Below are positions 35,908 to 45,736 of a DNA stretch of 64,000 bases, piece after piece. The notes beneath the pieces are model-generated. The model did not search any database. It saw nothing but the letters and a program-made list of their open reading frames with translations, and was not told the DNA's origin. The first letter of the stretch is position 1; each line of letters opens with the position of its first letter. Source of the stretch: Lachnospiraceae bacterium (GTDB taxonomy: Bacteria; Bacillota; Clostridia; Lachnospirales; Lachnospiraceae); assembly GCA_017428265.1 (NCBI GenBank), contig JAFRRD010000039.1, positions 54,087-118,086 on the forward strand, read 5' to 3'. The translations under genes were made by a program, and so were the position numbers.

Positions 35908-36762
35908 TCACTGAAGTGTCCTGGCCGCTGCCTCAACAACATGTGAAACCAATACACTCGTTGTCACGGCACCGACACCGCCGGGAACAGGTGTGATTGC
36001 CTTTACGACAGGCTCTGCCTCATCAAAGTGGACATCGCCGCAGAGTTTTTGTTTCGCTTCATTCCAGCCGATCCCGACGTCGATCACGGTCTGGCCTTCG
36101 TGCAGGTATTCAGCACCGACGCTTTCCATCTGCCCGGAGGCGGCAATCACAATATCGGCTTCGCGGGTAAAGGAAGGAACATCCTCGGTCCGGGTATGAC
36201 AGACAGTTACTGTTGCATTCGCGTGCATGAGCAGCATCGCGACAGGCCGGCCGATCACCAGACTGCGTCCGATCACCACTGCACGCTTGCCCGAAACAGA
36301 GATATTATAGTATTTCAATATCTCCATCGCCGCCTGCGCAGTGCAGGGCGGAAAGCCCACAGCCGCATTCGTGAATACGCCGGCAAGCGAGCCGTCCGTG
36401 CAGCCGTCAACGTCTTTTTCCGGCGCCAGCATCTTCCGGGCTTTCTCCCCATCAAGCTGCTTCGGCAGGGGCCGGAACATAAGAATTCCATGAACGGAAG
36501 AATCCCGGTTCAGGGCTTCCAGTGTCCCAAAGAACTCTTCACTTCCAACATCCGCCGGCAGTACGACATTTTTCACGGCAACGCCGACTTGTTCGCAGCG
36601 TTTCATCGCACCGCGCTCGTAGCTAAGGTCATCGTCCCTCGCACCGACGCGCAGAATAGCCAGCGCAGGAACGATTCCTTTTTTCCTTAACGCTGCGGCT
36701 GCCGCAGCTGTCTTTTCATTCAACGCTGCCGCTGCCGGAGCCCCCTTCAACAATTCAGTCAT
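35908..36762 (-). CDS. folD: Bifunctional 5,10-methylene-THF dehydrogenase/cyclohydrolase
   Basis: 284 residues. Signature regions: SYERGAMKRCEQVG (substrate Lys is replaced locally, see below), FRPLPKQLD, and the dinucleotide site VVIGRSLVIGRPVAMLL, closing with ITPVPGGVGAVTTSVL. The enzyme oxidises methylene-THF to methenyl-THF and hydrolyses that to 10-formyl-THF. Canonical FolD has S-x-x-Y-V-x-x-K; here the stretch reads SYERGAMK, which keeps Tyr and Lys with shifted context. It overlaps the fchA stop by one base, so the two are coupled. Confidence 0.88.
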   Translation of the reverse strand: MTELLKGAPAAAALNEKTAAAAAALRKKGIVPALAILRVGARDDDLSYERGAMKRCEQVGVAVKNVVLPADVGSEEFFGTLEALNRDSSVHGILMFRPLPKQLDGEKARKMLAPEKDVDGCTDGSLAGVFTNAAVGFPPCTAQAAMEILKYYNISVSGKRAVVIGRSLVIGRPVAMLLMHANATVTVCHTRTEDVPSFTREADIVIAASGQMESVGAEYLHEGQTVIDVGIGWNEAKQKLCGDVHFDEAEPVVKAITPVPGGVGAVTTSVLVSHVVEAAARTLQ

Positions 36763-37379
36763 CAGCTGATCCTTTCTGTCACACTGTTGTATATTTCTGA
36801 AGCAATCGGAGCATAATGCTTCAGCAATTCAGCGACTCTTGTATTAAGCATTTCAGCATATTCTCTGTCCTGCATCGGTTTTGTATTGACTCTGACATTG
36901 ACTGCTGCGCCGTTCATTGCACTCATACAGAAAGCAGCACCGCAGGCCGCATCGGAAATCACGATGACACTGCCTTTTTCCGCAAATTCCTTCAGCAAAT
37001 CTATAGCTGCTCCGCAAAGCTCCAGGATCTCCATAGGGACAGCAGCTGCCTGCTGAAGGCACTCTTCCATGATGGTTTCACGCTCTGGTGCGTCTTTCGG
37101 GATAGCATAGGCGCGGGAAAGCGGCTCGAACGCCTCTGCGTCCTTTTCAATACAAACAAGGAGCTTTCGGCGCAGGTCCTGGGCCTTTGCCATCAGGTCT
37201 TTTATCTCCTCTTCCACATCCGCATAGCGTTTCTTGCCGACCGTATACTCGCCAACCATGTCACCGAGCGCGATGCCCTCCGCTCCAACAAGAGCGCTTG
37301 CTCCGCCACCCCCGGGAGCGGGGGCTTTGGACGCTGTCAATTCCGTAAACTTTTCAATTGTTGTATGCAGCAGTTCCAT
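36762..37379 (-). CDS. fchA: FchA-type methenyl-THF cyclohydrolase / formimino-THF cyclodeaminase
   Basis: 205 residues, helical. APAPGGGGASALVGAEGIALGDMV near residue 19 and KDAEAFEPLSRAY are typical of the FTCD C-terminal-domain family. Stand-alone members in acetogens and purine-fermenting clostridia act as methenyl-THF cyclohydrolase or cyclodeaminase. It lies 9 bases after fhs and one base overlaps folD. With a full-length FolD alongside, the cyclohydrolase activity could be duplicated, or this protein handles formimino-THF; no hutH/glutamate formimidoyltransferase genes are present. Confidence 0.85.
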   Translation of the reverse strand: MELLHTTIEKFTELTASKAPAPGGGGASALVGAEGIALGDMVGEYTVGKKRYADVEEEIKDLMAKAQDLRRKLLVCIEKDAEAFEPLSRAYAIPKDAPERETIMEECLQQAAAVPMEILELCGAAIDLLKEFAEKGSVIVISDAACGAAFCMSAMNGAAVNVRVNTKPMQDREYAEMLNTRVAELLKHYAPIASEIYNSVTERIS

Positions 37380-37388
37380 TTTTCATCC

Positions 37389-39065
37389 TCAGAACAGTCC
37401 GGAAATGACGCCGTTTTCGTCGACGTCGATCTTCTCGGCGGCCGGGACCTTCGGGAGCCCCGGCATGGTCATGATCTCACCGGTCAGGGCCACGATGAAG
37501 CCGGCGCCGCCGCAGACCTTGAGGTTGCGGACCGTGACGCGGAAGTTCTTCGGCGCGCCCAGTTTGGCCGGATCGTCCGAGAAGCTGTATTGGGTCTTGG
37601 CCATGCAGATGGGCAGGCCGCCGCAGCCCATGGCTTCAATCTCTTTTTCCTGCTTGACGGCCGCGCCGACCAGATCCACGCCGTCAGCGTGATAGATCTT
37701 GGTAGCAATGGCATTCAGCTTGTCGCGGATGGGCAGATCCAGTTCGTAGGAGGTGGTGAAATGGCTCGGCTGTTCGCAGAGGCGGACGACTTCTTCCGCC
37801 AGCGCCTTTCCGCCCTTGCCGCCCTTCGCCCAGACCTCGGAGAGAGCGACGTTAACGCCCAGCTCTTTGCATTTTGCTTCAACAAGATCCAGTTCGGCTT
37901 TCGTATCGGTCGGGAAGGCGTTGATTGCAACGACGCAAGGCAGGCCGTAGACATTTTTGATGTTGCCGACATGCTGCAGGAGGTTCGGCAGGCCCTTTTC
38001 GAGCGCTTCCAGGTTCTCCATGTTCAGCTCGGCTTTCGGCACGCCGCCGTGGTATTTCAGGGCGCGGACCGTCGCCACAACGACCACTGCAGAAGGCTTA
38101 AGGCCGGCAAGACGGCACTTGATATCAAAGAATTTCTCGGCGCCCAGGTCGGCGGCGAAGCCGGCCTCCGTGACGGCGTAATCGGCCAGTTTCATGGCCA
38201 TGCGGGTCGCGGTCACGGAGTTGCAGCCGTGGGCGATATTGGCAAAGGGGCCGCCGTGGATGAAGGCGGGTGTACCTTCGAGGGTCTGCACCAGATTGGG
38301 CTTGAGCGCGTCTTTCAGCAGCGCTGCCATGGCGCCCTCGGCCTTAAGGTCGTGGGCCGTGACCGGCTTGCCCTGGTAGGTATAGCCGACGATGATGCTG
38401 CCGAGCCGTTTTTTCAGATCCGGGATATCACTCGCTAAGCACAGGACCGCCATGACCTCGCTGGCCACGGTGATGTCAAAACCGTCTTCACGCGGAACGC
38501 CCTGCATCCGGCCGCCGAGACCGTCAACGATCTGACGCAGCTGCCGGTCATTCATATCGACCGCGCGCTTCCAGGTGATGCGCTTCGGATCGATACCGAG
38601 CTCATTTCCTTGTTGGATGTGGTTGTCCAGCATCGCGGCGAGCAGGTTGTTCGCGGCGCCGATCGCATGGAAGTCACCGGTAAAATGGAGGTTGATGTCC
38701 TCCATCGGCACGACCTGGGCATAGCCGCCGCCGGCCGCACCGCCCTTGATCCCGAACACCGGGCCGAGCGACGGTTCACGCAGCGCCACGATGGCGTTCT
38801 TCCCGATCTTCCGCAGGCCATCGGTCAGGCCGACACTGGTCGTGGTCTTGCCTTCGCCGGCAGGGGTGGGGGTGATCGCAGTGACCAGGATCAGCTTGCC
38901 GTCCGGCTTGTCCGCGAGGTCCTTCAGCAGGCGGTAATCGACCTTTGCCTTGTAATTTCCGTACTGTTCCAGGTACTTTTCATCAACGCCGGCAATCGCG
39001 GCGATCTCGGTGATTTTCTTCTTTTCGCAGGCCTGTGCGATCTCGATATCGGATTTGAGTCCCAT
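37389..39065 (-). CDS. fhs: Formate-tetrahydrofolate ligase
   Basis: 558 residues, full length. ATP loop [17 protein letters not shown] (about 64-80), [22 protein letters not shown] and the conserved end region [18 protein letters not shown]. It couples formate, THF and ATP to 10-formyl-THF and in reverse makes ATP while releasing formate. AAGGAG precedes the ATG. First gene of fhs-fchA-folD. Composition is GC-rich, as in the core genome, unlike the more AT-rich neighbours from 39.3 kb on. Its promoter shares an element with the TRAP operon. Confidence 0.96.
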   Translation of the reverse strand: MGLKSDIEIAQACEKKKITEIAAIAGVDEKYLEQYGNYKAKVDYRLLKDLADKPDGKLILVTAITPTPAGEGKTTTSVGLTDGLRKIGKNAIVALREPSLGPVFGIKGGAAGGGYAQVVPMEDINLHFTGDFHAIGAANNLLAAMLDNHIQQGNELGIDPKRITWKRAVDMNDRQLRQIVDGLGGRMQGVPREDGFDITVASEVMAVLCLASDIPDLKKRLGSIIVGYTYQGKPVTAHDLKAEGAMAALLKDALKPNLVQTLEGTPAFIHGGPFANIAHGCNSVTATRMAMKLADYAVTEAGFAADLGAEKFFDIKCRLAGLKPSAVVVVATVRALKYHGGVPKAELNMENLEALEKGLPNLLQHVGNIKNVYGLPCVVAINAFPTDTKAELDLVEAKCKELGVNVALSEVWAKGGKGGKALAEEVVRLCEQPSHFTTSYELDLPIRDKLNAIATKIYHADGVDLVGAAVKQEKEIEAMGCGGLPICMAKTQYSFSDDPAKLGAPKNFRVTVRNLKVCGGAGFIVALTGEIMTMPGLPKVPAAEKIDVDENGVISGLF

Positions 39066-39162
39066 TGCATTTCTCCTTTTTACGCTCGTATTCTTCTTGC
39101 GAATCAGTCAGCTTCTTCTGTCTTCTTCCCTATTTCCAACAGCTTCTGTTTTGCTTAATTTG

Positions 39163-39229
39163 AGCATAGCATCTCAATAACTGTTTGGGAAATACCGTTT
39201 TTTACTACACTTATTCCTGTCAGTTATAG
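39163..39229 (-). promoter_or_regulatory. fhs promoter with shared operator; also upstream of Ldh2-type gene
   Basis: On the plus strand: AGCATA (39163-39168, inverse of TATGCT as -10 for fhs), 21 bases, AAATACCGTTTT (39190-39201), then GTTATAG (39223-39229). The -35 is poor (TCCCAA at 16-base spacing), as expected for an activator-dependent promoter. The 12-bp element and the 21-base spacing recur at the TRAP operon promoter. The 300-base gap also must hold the promoter of the plus-strand dehydrogenase gene. Confidence 0.65.
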
Positions 39230-39365
39230 TATGGAAGTCTTAATTCGGTAATCCTTAATTCTCTAACATCTCTTTATAACCTCTGTTTATACTCACTGAA
39301 CTTTTATATATTTGACATTTTTTATCTGTTTCATATGATTTGATATAGTAGGAGGGCTGTGACCG

Positions 39366-40397
39366 ATGAAGACGATACCCGCTGAAAAACTGAAAGAATA
39401 CTGTTTCCGCATTCTTAAAGCTGAAGGTGTAGAAGACTCTTGTGCACGGGACGTGTCCGATATGATGTTGGACGCTGACTTAACAGGAGTCTCCACTCAC
39501 GGTGTCAGCCGATTATCCATTTATGTTGAACGGGTGCGTGCAGGTGTCGTTTCCCGCGAGAGAAATGTCCGGATCACACAGGAAAGTGCCGCAACCCTTG
39601 TCATCGATGCCGGAAACACTTTCGGCGCAGCCGGAGCAAAATTTGCCATGGAAGCCTGCATACGAAAAGCCAAAGAATCCGGATGCTGTTTTGCGACTGT
39701 ACACAATTCCAATCACTTTGGAACTGCAGCTTTCTACTCAAAAATGGCCGCCAAAGAAGATATGATCGGCTTCATATGTACGAACGTAACCGGGAAAATT
39801 GCTCCTTATGGAAGCAAAACCGCTTATTTGGGAACTAACCCATTCTCCATTGCCGCCCCCTCTGAAGGTGATCCTTTCCTGCTTGATATGACCCCGACGG
39901 TAGTTGCCCTTGGTAAACTAATCACGGCGCAAAAACTCGGACAATCCATTCCCCTTGGCTGGGCGCTTGATGAAGAGGGGAATCCTACCACTGATCCTGC
40001 TGCAGGCCGACGCGGCTCTCTTGTTCCTATTGGCGGCGCAAAAGGCAGCGGCATTGCCATGGCTATTGATATTCTGGCCGGGATCATGAGCGGAGCCGGC
40101 TACGGGCGCTATCTCCACGACCTTTATTCCATGGATGCACCACAGGGATTAGGACATTTCCTTGGCGTCATCGATATTTCCCGCTTTATTGATCTGACAG
40201 TCTTTAAACAAATGGTCAGTCAATATATGCATGAAATCCGAAATCTCGACAAAGCAAACGGATTTAACGAAATACGGATCCCCGGAGAGCGCGGCTTTGC
40301 AGAACTCCAGAAAAATCTCAAGGAAGGAATCACGATTCCCGAGCCGGTTTACGAAGAGCTTGCGGAGCTTGGCAGGCAGAACGGCTTAAGCCTTTAA
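39366..40397 (+). CDS. Ldh2-family (malate/L-lactate dehydrogenase-like) oxidoreductase
   Basis: 343 residues. The family features are present: STHGVSRLSIYVERV (catalytic His), VDAGNTFGAAGAKFAMEACI, VHNSNHFGTAAFYSKMA, GTNPFSIAAPS and GGAKGSGIAMAIDILAGIMSGAGYG. Ldh2 enzymes use NAD(P) with a non-Rossmann fold to oxidise 2-hydroxyacids or reduce 2-ketoacids; relatives act on malate, sulfolactate, ureidoglycolate or diketogulonate. GGAGGG lies eight bases before the ATG. Divergent from fhs and convergent with the TRAP operon, and probably part of the same pathway. Confidence 0.88.
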   Translation: MKTIPAEKLKEYCFRILKAEGVEDSCARDVSDMMLDADLTGVSTHGVSRLSIYVERVRAGVVSRERNVRITQESAATLVIDAGNTFGAAGAKFAMEACIRKAKESGCCFATVHNSNHFGTAAFYSKMAAKEDMIGFICTNVTGKIAPYGSKTAYLGTNPFSIAAPSEGDPFLLDMTPTVVALGKLITAQKLGQSIPLGWALDEEGNPTTDPAAGRRGSLVPIGGAKGSGIAMAIDILAGIMSGAGYGRYLHDLYSMDAPQGLGHFLGVIDISRFIDLTVFKQMVSQYMHEIRNLDKANGFNEIRIPGERGFAELQKNLKEGITIPEPVYEELAELGRQNGLSL

Positions 40398-40407
40398 ATC
40401 TATAGCA

Positions 40408-40443
40408 AAATAGGCCATCCGGGCAGTCCCGGATGGCCTATTT
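40408..40443. terminator. Bidirectional terminator
   Basis: Perfect 16-bp stem starting AAATAGGCCATCCGGG with a CAGT loop and short A/T flanks, between the convergent Ldh2-type and aldo/keto reductase genes. Confidence 0.85.
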
Positions 40444-40456
40444 GTTTCCTTTTGTT

Positions 40457-41425
40457 TCAGCGGTTATACTGATAACGCGTATCGGAAATCTGTTTCCAGA
40501 CTTCGTCGCAGCGTGCAAGAGTCTCCTCGGAGAGCGGCTTTCCTTCCAGTGCGCGAAGATTGCTCTCCAGATGCTGCATGGAAGTCGACCCAATCAGTAC
40601 AGAATCGACAAAGTCATGCTGTGCGCACCACTTGATGGATAAGTCCGCAAGTGTTATCCCCGCATCTTCTGCAATCGGTCGAAGCAGTTCTACACCGCGA
40701 AAACTGTCTTCATTCCAGTATCGGTCCTGATACTGTTTGTTGCCGTCAAAACGCCCGGCAACGATCTTGTCAAAGGAATGCTTTCCCGTCAGCAGTCCGC
40801 CCGCAAGCGGGTTAAAGACAGTCATTCCTATTTTGTGCGCCCTTAGGCAGGGTACGAGTTCCGGCTCTGCACTGCGGCAAAGAAGATTATAAACATTCTC
40901 GCTGAGAACAGGGCGGGGCACATGCCTCATGACAGCGCATGCATCTATATCCGCAAGCTGCCACGAAGCAAAATTGCTGACCCCCCAATAGCGGATCTTC
41001 CCGCTGCGAATCAGATCTCCGAGTGTATCAACAGTCTCTTCAATCGGCGTATCCGGGTCCGGAATATGCAGATAGTAAACGTCAATATAGTCTGTTTTCA
41101 GCCGTCTCAGACTGCCCTCAATTTCCCGCATGATAGCCCGACGGTTCAGTCCTTCCGAATTCAGCCGTTCGGGATGACGCGTCAGACGAACTTTGGTAGC
41201 AAGAACAACATCATCGCGCCGTCCCTGAAGCGCTTCACCGAGAACCGATTCCGAATGACCGTCCTGATAGACATTTGCGGTATCAATGAAGTTGACTCCG
41301 CTGTCAAGTGCAAAATGAGTCATACGGATGGCATCGTCCTTTGGGATTCTTCCCCCGAACTCCATAGTGCCAAGACTTAATCTGGAAACAGTTATTCCTG
41401 TTGCAGTTAAGCGCTTATACTCCAT
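40457..41425 (-). CDS. Aldo/keto reductase
   Basis: 322 residues, an (alpha/beta)8 enzyme. GVNFIDTANVYQDGHSE contains catalytic Asp and Tyr (about 48-58), LATKVRL the catalytic Lys, YYLHIPDPDTP the active-site His, and ILMG-type C-terminus here reads VLIGSTSMQHLESNLRA for NADPH binding. It reduces or oxidises a carbonyl or hydroxyl group. Last gene of the nine-gene TRAP operon, 56 bases after the PanB-family gene; GGAGG before the ATG. Substrate probably an aldehyde or keto intermediate of that pathway. Confidence 0.87.
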   Translation of the reverse strand: MEYKRLTATGITVSRLSLGTMEFGGRIPKDDAIRMTHFALDSGVNFIDTANVYQDGHSESVLGEALQGRRDDVVLATKVRLTRHPERLNSEGLNRRAIMREIEGSLRRLKTDYIDVYYLHIPDPDTPIEETVDTLGDLIRSGKIRYWGVSNFASWQLADIDACAVMRHVPRPVLSENVYNLLCRSAEPELVPCLRAHKIGMTVFNPLAGGLLTGKHSFDKIVAGRFDGNKQYQDRYWNEDSFRGVELLRPIAEDAGITLADLSIKWCAQHDFVDSVLIGSTSMQHLESNLRALEGKPLSEETLARCDEVWKQISDTRYQYNR

Positions 41426-41481
41426 TCTGCCCTCCTGTTCTGGCGGTTACATGACTTTCACAGACAGATTAATTAACAGAC

Positions 41482-42354
41482 TCAGTCTCTTTCAGCCAGC
41501 ATCTTCAGAAGCTTTTCTTCCTCACCTTCGAGCATCTTATAGCAATGCTCAGGAGCCGGATACGCACCGTTATGGCACTCTTCAACAAATGCGCTGGCGC
41601 CTTTGAGGATCTCTTCGCGAATGTTCGCATATTTCTTGGCGAACTTCGGGTTCCTGGTATAAAAACCAAGCAGGTCATACCAGTTGATCATCGGGCTGTC
41701 GCTGTAAGGGCCGCAGCCGGAACCAAGGATCGGCACGCTGCTGCGCTCATAAATAATCTTGGCTACTTCGGTCGGAACAGCTTCCACCACGATGGCAATA
41801 CAACCGGCGTCTTCCAATGCTTTCACCACATCGATCAGCTTCAAAGCGGCTTCGGCATTGCGTCCCTGTGTTTTATAACCGCCGAGCATGACTGCGCTCT
41901 GGGGCGTAAGCCCCGTGTGTCCGATAACAGGGATGCTTGCTGCTGTACAGGCCTTGATAGCGGGAATCACTTCAAAGCCGCCTTCCATTTTGACGCAGTC
42001 CATATCCGCTTCAATCATATAGCGGGCAGCGTTCTTCACTGCCTCATCTGTTGAAGTCTGATAAGTCATGTACGGCATGTCGCCCATGATAAAGCAGTGC
42101 GGGGCCCCGCGGCGAACGGCCTTGGCGTGCTCAACCATGACATCCAGGGTCGCCTTTGTCGTGCTGTTATAGCCCAGCATGACCGATGCAATAGAGTCGC
42201 CCATATTGATAATCTCAATACCGGCTTCGTCTGCCAATACGGCCATCGGATAATCATAGAGGGCTGTGCGGGAGAGTTTTTCCCCTTTTGCTTTCTTTTC
42301 ATAGATCGTTGCAAGCGTAACTTTCTTGCGTTCTTCTTGAATCAAATACGACAT
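41482..42354 (-). CDS. Ketopantoate hydroxymethyltransferase (PanB) family protein
   Basis: 290 residues. Metal and catalytic residues of PanB are in place: GDS (Asp53), GDMPYMTY (Asp92), K-x-E-GG (122-126), GHTGLTPQSAVMLGGYKTQG (145-164) and catalytic Glu191 in VVEAVP. The biosynthetic enzyme adds a hydroxymethyl group from methylene-THF to ketoisovalerate. Some lining residues differ (GSGCGPYSDS for the usual GAG-x-x-x-DG; NPKFAKKY retained). No panC, panD or panE is near, and it sits in an import/catabolic operon, so reversal or a different 2-keto acid is plausible. The panB symbol is withheld for this reason. Confidence 0.85.
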   Translation of the reverse strand: MSYLIQEERKKVTLATIYEKKAKGEKLSRTALYDYPMAVLADEAGIEIINMGDSIASVMLGYNSTTKATLDVMVEHAKAVRRGAPHCFIMGDMPYMTYQTSTDEAVKNAARYMIEADMDCVKMEGGFEVIPAIKACTAASIPVIGHTGLTPQSAVMLGGYKTQGRNAEAALKLIDVVKALEDAGCIAIVVEAVPTEVAKIIYERSSVPILGSGCGPYSDSPMINWYDLLGFYTRNPKFAKKYANIREEILKGASAFVEECHNGAYPAPEHCYKMLEGEEEKLLKMLAERD

Positions 42355-42385
42355 GTTGATCCTCCTTAGTTTATATTCTTATGGA

Positions 42386-43342
42386 TTATTTGCTCAGGTG
42401 ATAGTATTCAACGATCTTATCGACCAGGAAATTGCCGATTGCGTCATATGCTTCATACGCACTGCCGCCGAGATGCGGGGTAATGATAAATCCCTTCTGA
42501 CCAAACAGCGGACTGGACAAAATCGCATCATCCGATGAGAAACCTTTTGTACCCAGCTCATCAGCAAGAACATCAAATCCCAGACCTGCGATCTTGCCGG
42601 ACTGAAGTGCTTTCAGTGCGGCTTCTTCATTGATAATGCCGCCGCGGGCACAGTTGATGACAATCGCACCGTCTTTCATTTCTTCAAACTGTTTTTCCCC
42701 GATCATTCCCTTCGTCTCAGGTGTCATCGGCGTATGGACAGTGAGATAATCACTGCGGCGCACCAGTTCATCCAGATCCTCAAGCAGTTCCACGCCGCGC
42801 GATAAGGCATCCTCTTTGTCAATATACGGGTCGTAGACAATAACCGTCATGCCGAACGCCTGCGCCAGTTCACCGACACGTTTTCCAATATGGCCGAAAC
42901 CAACGATGCCAAGCGTGTGGCCTTTCAGCTCATGACCGGTGTATTTGTATTTGTTCCAAACGCCCTGTTTCTGAACCTCTTCGTTTGCTTCAACGGTCAT
43001 GCGCGACAGATCAAGCATCTTGGAGATCGTCAGCTCTGCCACTGCGTTGGCATTCTTGCCCGGCGCATTCTGAACCGTAATGCCGCGCTCCCTGGCATAC
43101 TGCATGTCAATATGGTTTGTACCGGCTGAATTGACACAGAGCAGCTTCATTTTCTCCGGCATTGCGTCAATCATTTCCCTGTCCATTTTCGGATCAACGC
43201 GCATGAGCAGAACATCGTAATCCGGAAGCAGAGCTTTGAGCTCTTCGCGGGACGGAAGAATTTTCGTATCGACCTCGACGCCATATTCCTTCAGTCTGGC
43301 TGTGATTACGGGAGAAACACGGTCAATGATGAGTACTTTCAT
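42386..43342 (-). CDS. D-isomer-specific 2-hydroxyacid dehydrogenase
   Basis: 318 residues from the ATG at 43340-43342; a TTG four codons earlier is possible. NAD site GIVGFGHIGKRVGELA (about 149-164), catalytic Arg in NCARGGIINEEA, Glu about 30 residues on, and His in ITPHLGGSAYEA. The family interconverts 2-hydroxy and 2-keto acids, as in phosphoglycerate or hydroxypyruvate reduction. It lies 34 bases after the RraA-like gene and 31 before the PanB-family gene, so it may form or use the 2-keto acid acted on by those enzymes. Confidence 0.9.
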   Translation of the reverse strand: MKVLIIDRVSPVITARLKEYGVEVDTKILPSREELKALLPDYDVLLMRVDPKMDREMIDAMPEKMKLLCVNSAGTNHIDMQYARERGITVQNAPGKNANAVAELTISKMLDLSRMTVEANEEVQKQGVWNKYKYTGHELKGHTLGIVGFGHIGKRVGELAQAFGMTVIVYDPYIDKEDALSRGVELLEDLDELVRRSDYLTVHTPMTPETKGMIGEKQFEEMKDGAIVINCARGGIINEEAALKALQSGKIAGLGFDVLADELGTKGFSSDDAILSSPLFGQKGFIITPHLGGSAYEAYDAIGNFLVDKIVEYYHLSK

Positions 43343-43376
43343 AAACTGTAACAACCTTTCTTTTTTAATGATCGGA

Positions 43377-44147
43377 TCACCACTGCGATGCAGGCAGAAT
43401 CTTCAGTACATCGGCAATGCTGCCGCCGGCATGGAATGCTTCCATAACACGTTTTTCTTTTTCTGCCGCAGCCTTAACCCGCTCCAAAACTTCTTCGATC
43501 CTGTCGTTCGGGATGAAGCAAATACCGTTGTCATCCGCAATGCACAAATCGCCAGGACAGACCTGTATGCCGTCAATCAGGACAGGACAGTTGATCTCTG
43601 CTGCCAGAATGCGGAATTTGCCGGTAATCGGTGTGACATGACGTGACCAAGCCGGGTACCCCAGTTCCCGCATTTCCTCGACATCGCGAACACCGCCGTC
43701 ACAGATAGTGCCGGCTATGCCGCTTTTGACGGCAACATTTGACGACATGCCTCCCTGGCAGGAAACCTCCCGTCCGTCCGCATCATACACAACGATATCG
43801 CCCGGCTGGGCTACCGCATACGCATCACGGTCAGCCATATGACCTTTGTTCTTTTCTACAAATCCCTGTGTCGGCGTTTTGCGTTCGAACAAATAGCGCA
43901 GTGTCACCACCGGACCAATAATCGTTTTGCCCGGGATAACAGGCCTTAAAACACTTGCTGAAACAGCGCCGATAATGCCCATACTGTCCAGAATATCCGA
44001 TACTGTAGGCGTCAGTCCGCCAGCGTGCCGGTAGAATTCGTCAATGATTTCCTTGGACGGGCGGGGGATTTCCGTGCAGATAATTTTGTCCTCGTCAATC
44101 AGGCCAAACAGCCTGTCGCGATATTTTTCAAGGTTTTTTTCGTACAT
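43377..44147 (-). CDS. RraA/HMG-aldolase family protein
   Basis: 256 residues. The family core includes LTPTVSDILDSMG (about 46-58), the metal/substrate stretch GTICDGGVRDVEEMRELGYPAWSRHVTP and NGICFIPND. RraA-fold proteins of this length act as 4-hydroxy-4-methyl-2-oxoglutarate aldolases and oxaloacetate decarboxylases, giving pyruvate, or related retro-aldol enzymes. The conserved Arg-Asp (GGVRD) for metal and pyruvate-enolate binding is present. In this operon it would be a second carbon-carbon cleaving enzyme beside the PanB-family protein. Confidence 0.85.
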   Translation of the reverse strand: MYEKNLEKYRDRLFGLIDEDKIICTEIPRPSKEIIDEFYRHAGGLTPTVSDILDSMGIIGAVSASVLRPVIPGKTIIGPVVTLRYLFERKTPTQGFVEKNKGHMADRDAYAVAQPGDIVVYDADGREVSCQGGMSSNVAVKSGIAGTICDGGVRDVEEMRELGYPAWSRHVTPITGKFRILAAEINCPVLIDGIQVCPGDLCIADDNGICFIPNDRIEEVLERVKAAAEKEKRVMEAFHAGGSIADVLKILPASQW

Positions 44148-44196
44148 GCTTGTGCCTCCGATGTATAATATCTGGAATGTGTTTCGTTATCTCGGA

Positions 44197-44559
44197 TCAT
44201 GAAGTCAGGTGAATCGCAAAACCGCCGAACTCCTGCGTCAGATAGACAAAGTTGATTCTTCCGTTTTCATCCCGCCGGATCGTCTCCTCTCGGAACGTGA
44301 TTCCTTTTGCCGCAAGATCCGCCATTGAAGCTTCAACGTCATCCGTCTGCAAGGCAATATGCCCGTTTTTCCCTCGTCTCGAGTGTTTCTGTACTTCGAA
44401 GATATCGCCTGCAAAAACTTTATCCGGAGTATCCTTTTGAGGCACTAAATCGAAATAAAACGTGAGTTGATTCAACAGCTCATTTGCCTGTTCCGCATCT
44501 TGATTGTTGATACCGATATGCTTGATTCGGTAGTTGAATTCTTTCTTTTCATTGCTCAT
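44197..44559 (-). CDS. VOC (glyoxalase-fold) protein
   Basis: 120 residues from the ATG at 44557-44559 with AGGAG nine bases upstream. One vicinal-oxygen-chelate domain: RIKHIGINNQDAEQANELL with metal His, GHIALQTDDVEASMADLAAKG with second His, and a Glu-containing final strand. VOC proteins bind a divalent metal and catalyse isomerisation, lyase or dioxygenase steps. Similar proteins sit in sugar-acid operons of Clostridia, often named after KDPG aldolase without proof. Possible isomerase or epimerase step here. Confidence 0.75.
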   Translation of the reverse strand: MSNEKKEFNYRIKHIGINNQDAEQANELLNQLTFYFDLVPQKDTPDKVFAGDIFEVQKHSRRGKNGHIALQTDDVEASMADLAAKGITFREETIRRDENGRINFVYLTQEFGGFAIHLTS

Positions 44560-44575
44560 TTGTCGGACTCCTCTC

Positions 44576-45736
44576 TTATGGTTGACTGTCAATTGACTCG
44601 TTAAACAGTGCTGAACTTTCCCATGCGTCAGAAAAAGCTGAATAATAAGCAGGAATGTTCAGTTGTTCCAACTGTGGATTCATTTCAATCGTCATTGCAT
44701 TGACACGCGCCGCGATAAGCGCATCAAAATATGTATTGCGCATTCCGGCAGCTGCAGCGGAAACATCCAGTTCCTTTCGCATGATGATGTGGAAGCCGTA
44801 GACGCTTTCCGTGATCAGACTGAACTCGCCGGGTTTCAGCTGCTCTGCGGCAGTCTCAAACTCCTTGATCATTGCGCCTGGCATATAGGTATACCCGTTC
44901 GGATAATTCTGACGGCCTATATCTTCGCTGTACTCGTCCGCCAGTTCCTGAAACAGTTCCTGCGGCCGTTCACTGTCACAAAGGCGATGATAAATGTCTT
45001 CAATCAGTGCTATTTTTGCATCGATAATGTCCTGCGAATAACGTTCCTTTGTCGTCATATCCATGGTCAGGAGCAATATCTGATCTGCTGTAACGGCCCC
45101 CTGCGCTTCGGCATATGCAGCAACATCTTCATCCGAAGCATACAGGCGGCTTCCCTCCGTCAGATAGAGGTCATAAAGATCGCTGTACAGACGCCCTGTG
45201 GCATTGATGCGTTCATAGATCTCGGGCCGAAGGCCCAGCAGTGCGATCTGCCGCAGGTATTCTTCTTCACTGCCCAGCTTTGCAATATAGGCATCCTTCT
45301 GTTCCTGGAGCGCCGCTTTATCGGCCTCACTTAACGAGACAGCATATTCTTTGGCCATGCTTTCAATGACCGCAAAGTAACGGACTGAATTGAGCGCGTC
45401 AATTTTGACATAGTCAAGAACGCTTGTGCCCTGACTGATCTCGTAATCCCAGTCCAGATCCATACCGTTTTGCTTCAGATAGCTTTCAATACGCCGCGTA
45501 CTGTGGCAAAGCCAGTACAGATAAAGATCATACGAGATCTCGTTGCCGTCAGCTAATACTGCCGCAGTATCCGGAGCGATTCCTGTTTTTTCATAAACCA
45601 GGCCTTCTTTGACATGTCCTGGCGCAAAGGGATCCTTCTGGCAGGCGGAAAGCAGCAACCCCGCCGCTAACACGATGACTGCACCGCATTTCAAAGCTGT
45701 TCGTTTTAATACGCCATGTTGTTTCAGTATAACCAT
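44576..45736 (-). CDS. PpiC/SurA-type peptidyl-prolyl isomerase lipoprotein
   Basis: 386 residues. Signal peptide with lipobox LLSAC (residues about 28-32), then a helical chaperone part and a parvulin-like segment near 240-330 ([14 protein letters not shown] ... [52 protein letters not shown]), ending in another helical part. This is the PrsA/SurA plan: extracytoplasmic folding factors. It overlaps the ilvD-like gene by 13 bases. Why a foldase lies in a catabolic operon is unclear; it might serve the TAXI binding protein. Confidence 0.8.
   Translation of the reverse strand: MVILKQHGVLKRTALKCGAVIVLAAGLLLSACQKDPFAPGHVKEGLVYEKTGIAPDTAAVLADGNEISYDLYLYWLCHSTRRIESYLKQNGMDLDWDYEISQGTSVLDYVKIDALNSVRYFAVIESMAKEYAVSLSEADKAALQEQKDAYIAKLGSEEEYLRQIALLGLRPEIYERINATGRLYSDLYDLYLTEGSRLYASDEDVAAYAEAQGAVTADQILLLTMDMTTKERYSQDIIDAKIALIEDIYHRLCDSERPQELFQELADEYSEDIGRQNYPNGYTYMPGAMIKEFETAAEQLKPGEFSLITESVYGFHIIMRKELDVSAAAAGMRNTYFDALIAARVNAMTIEMNPQLEQLNIPAYYSAFSDAWESSALFNESIDSQP

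Noticed and set aside
39066-39365. Tetrahydrofolate riboswitch before fhs
   Set aside because: I looked for the THF aptamer motifs in the fhs leader and found none; the region instead shows a promoter and operator-like repeats.
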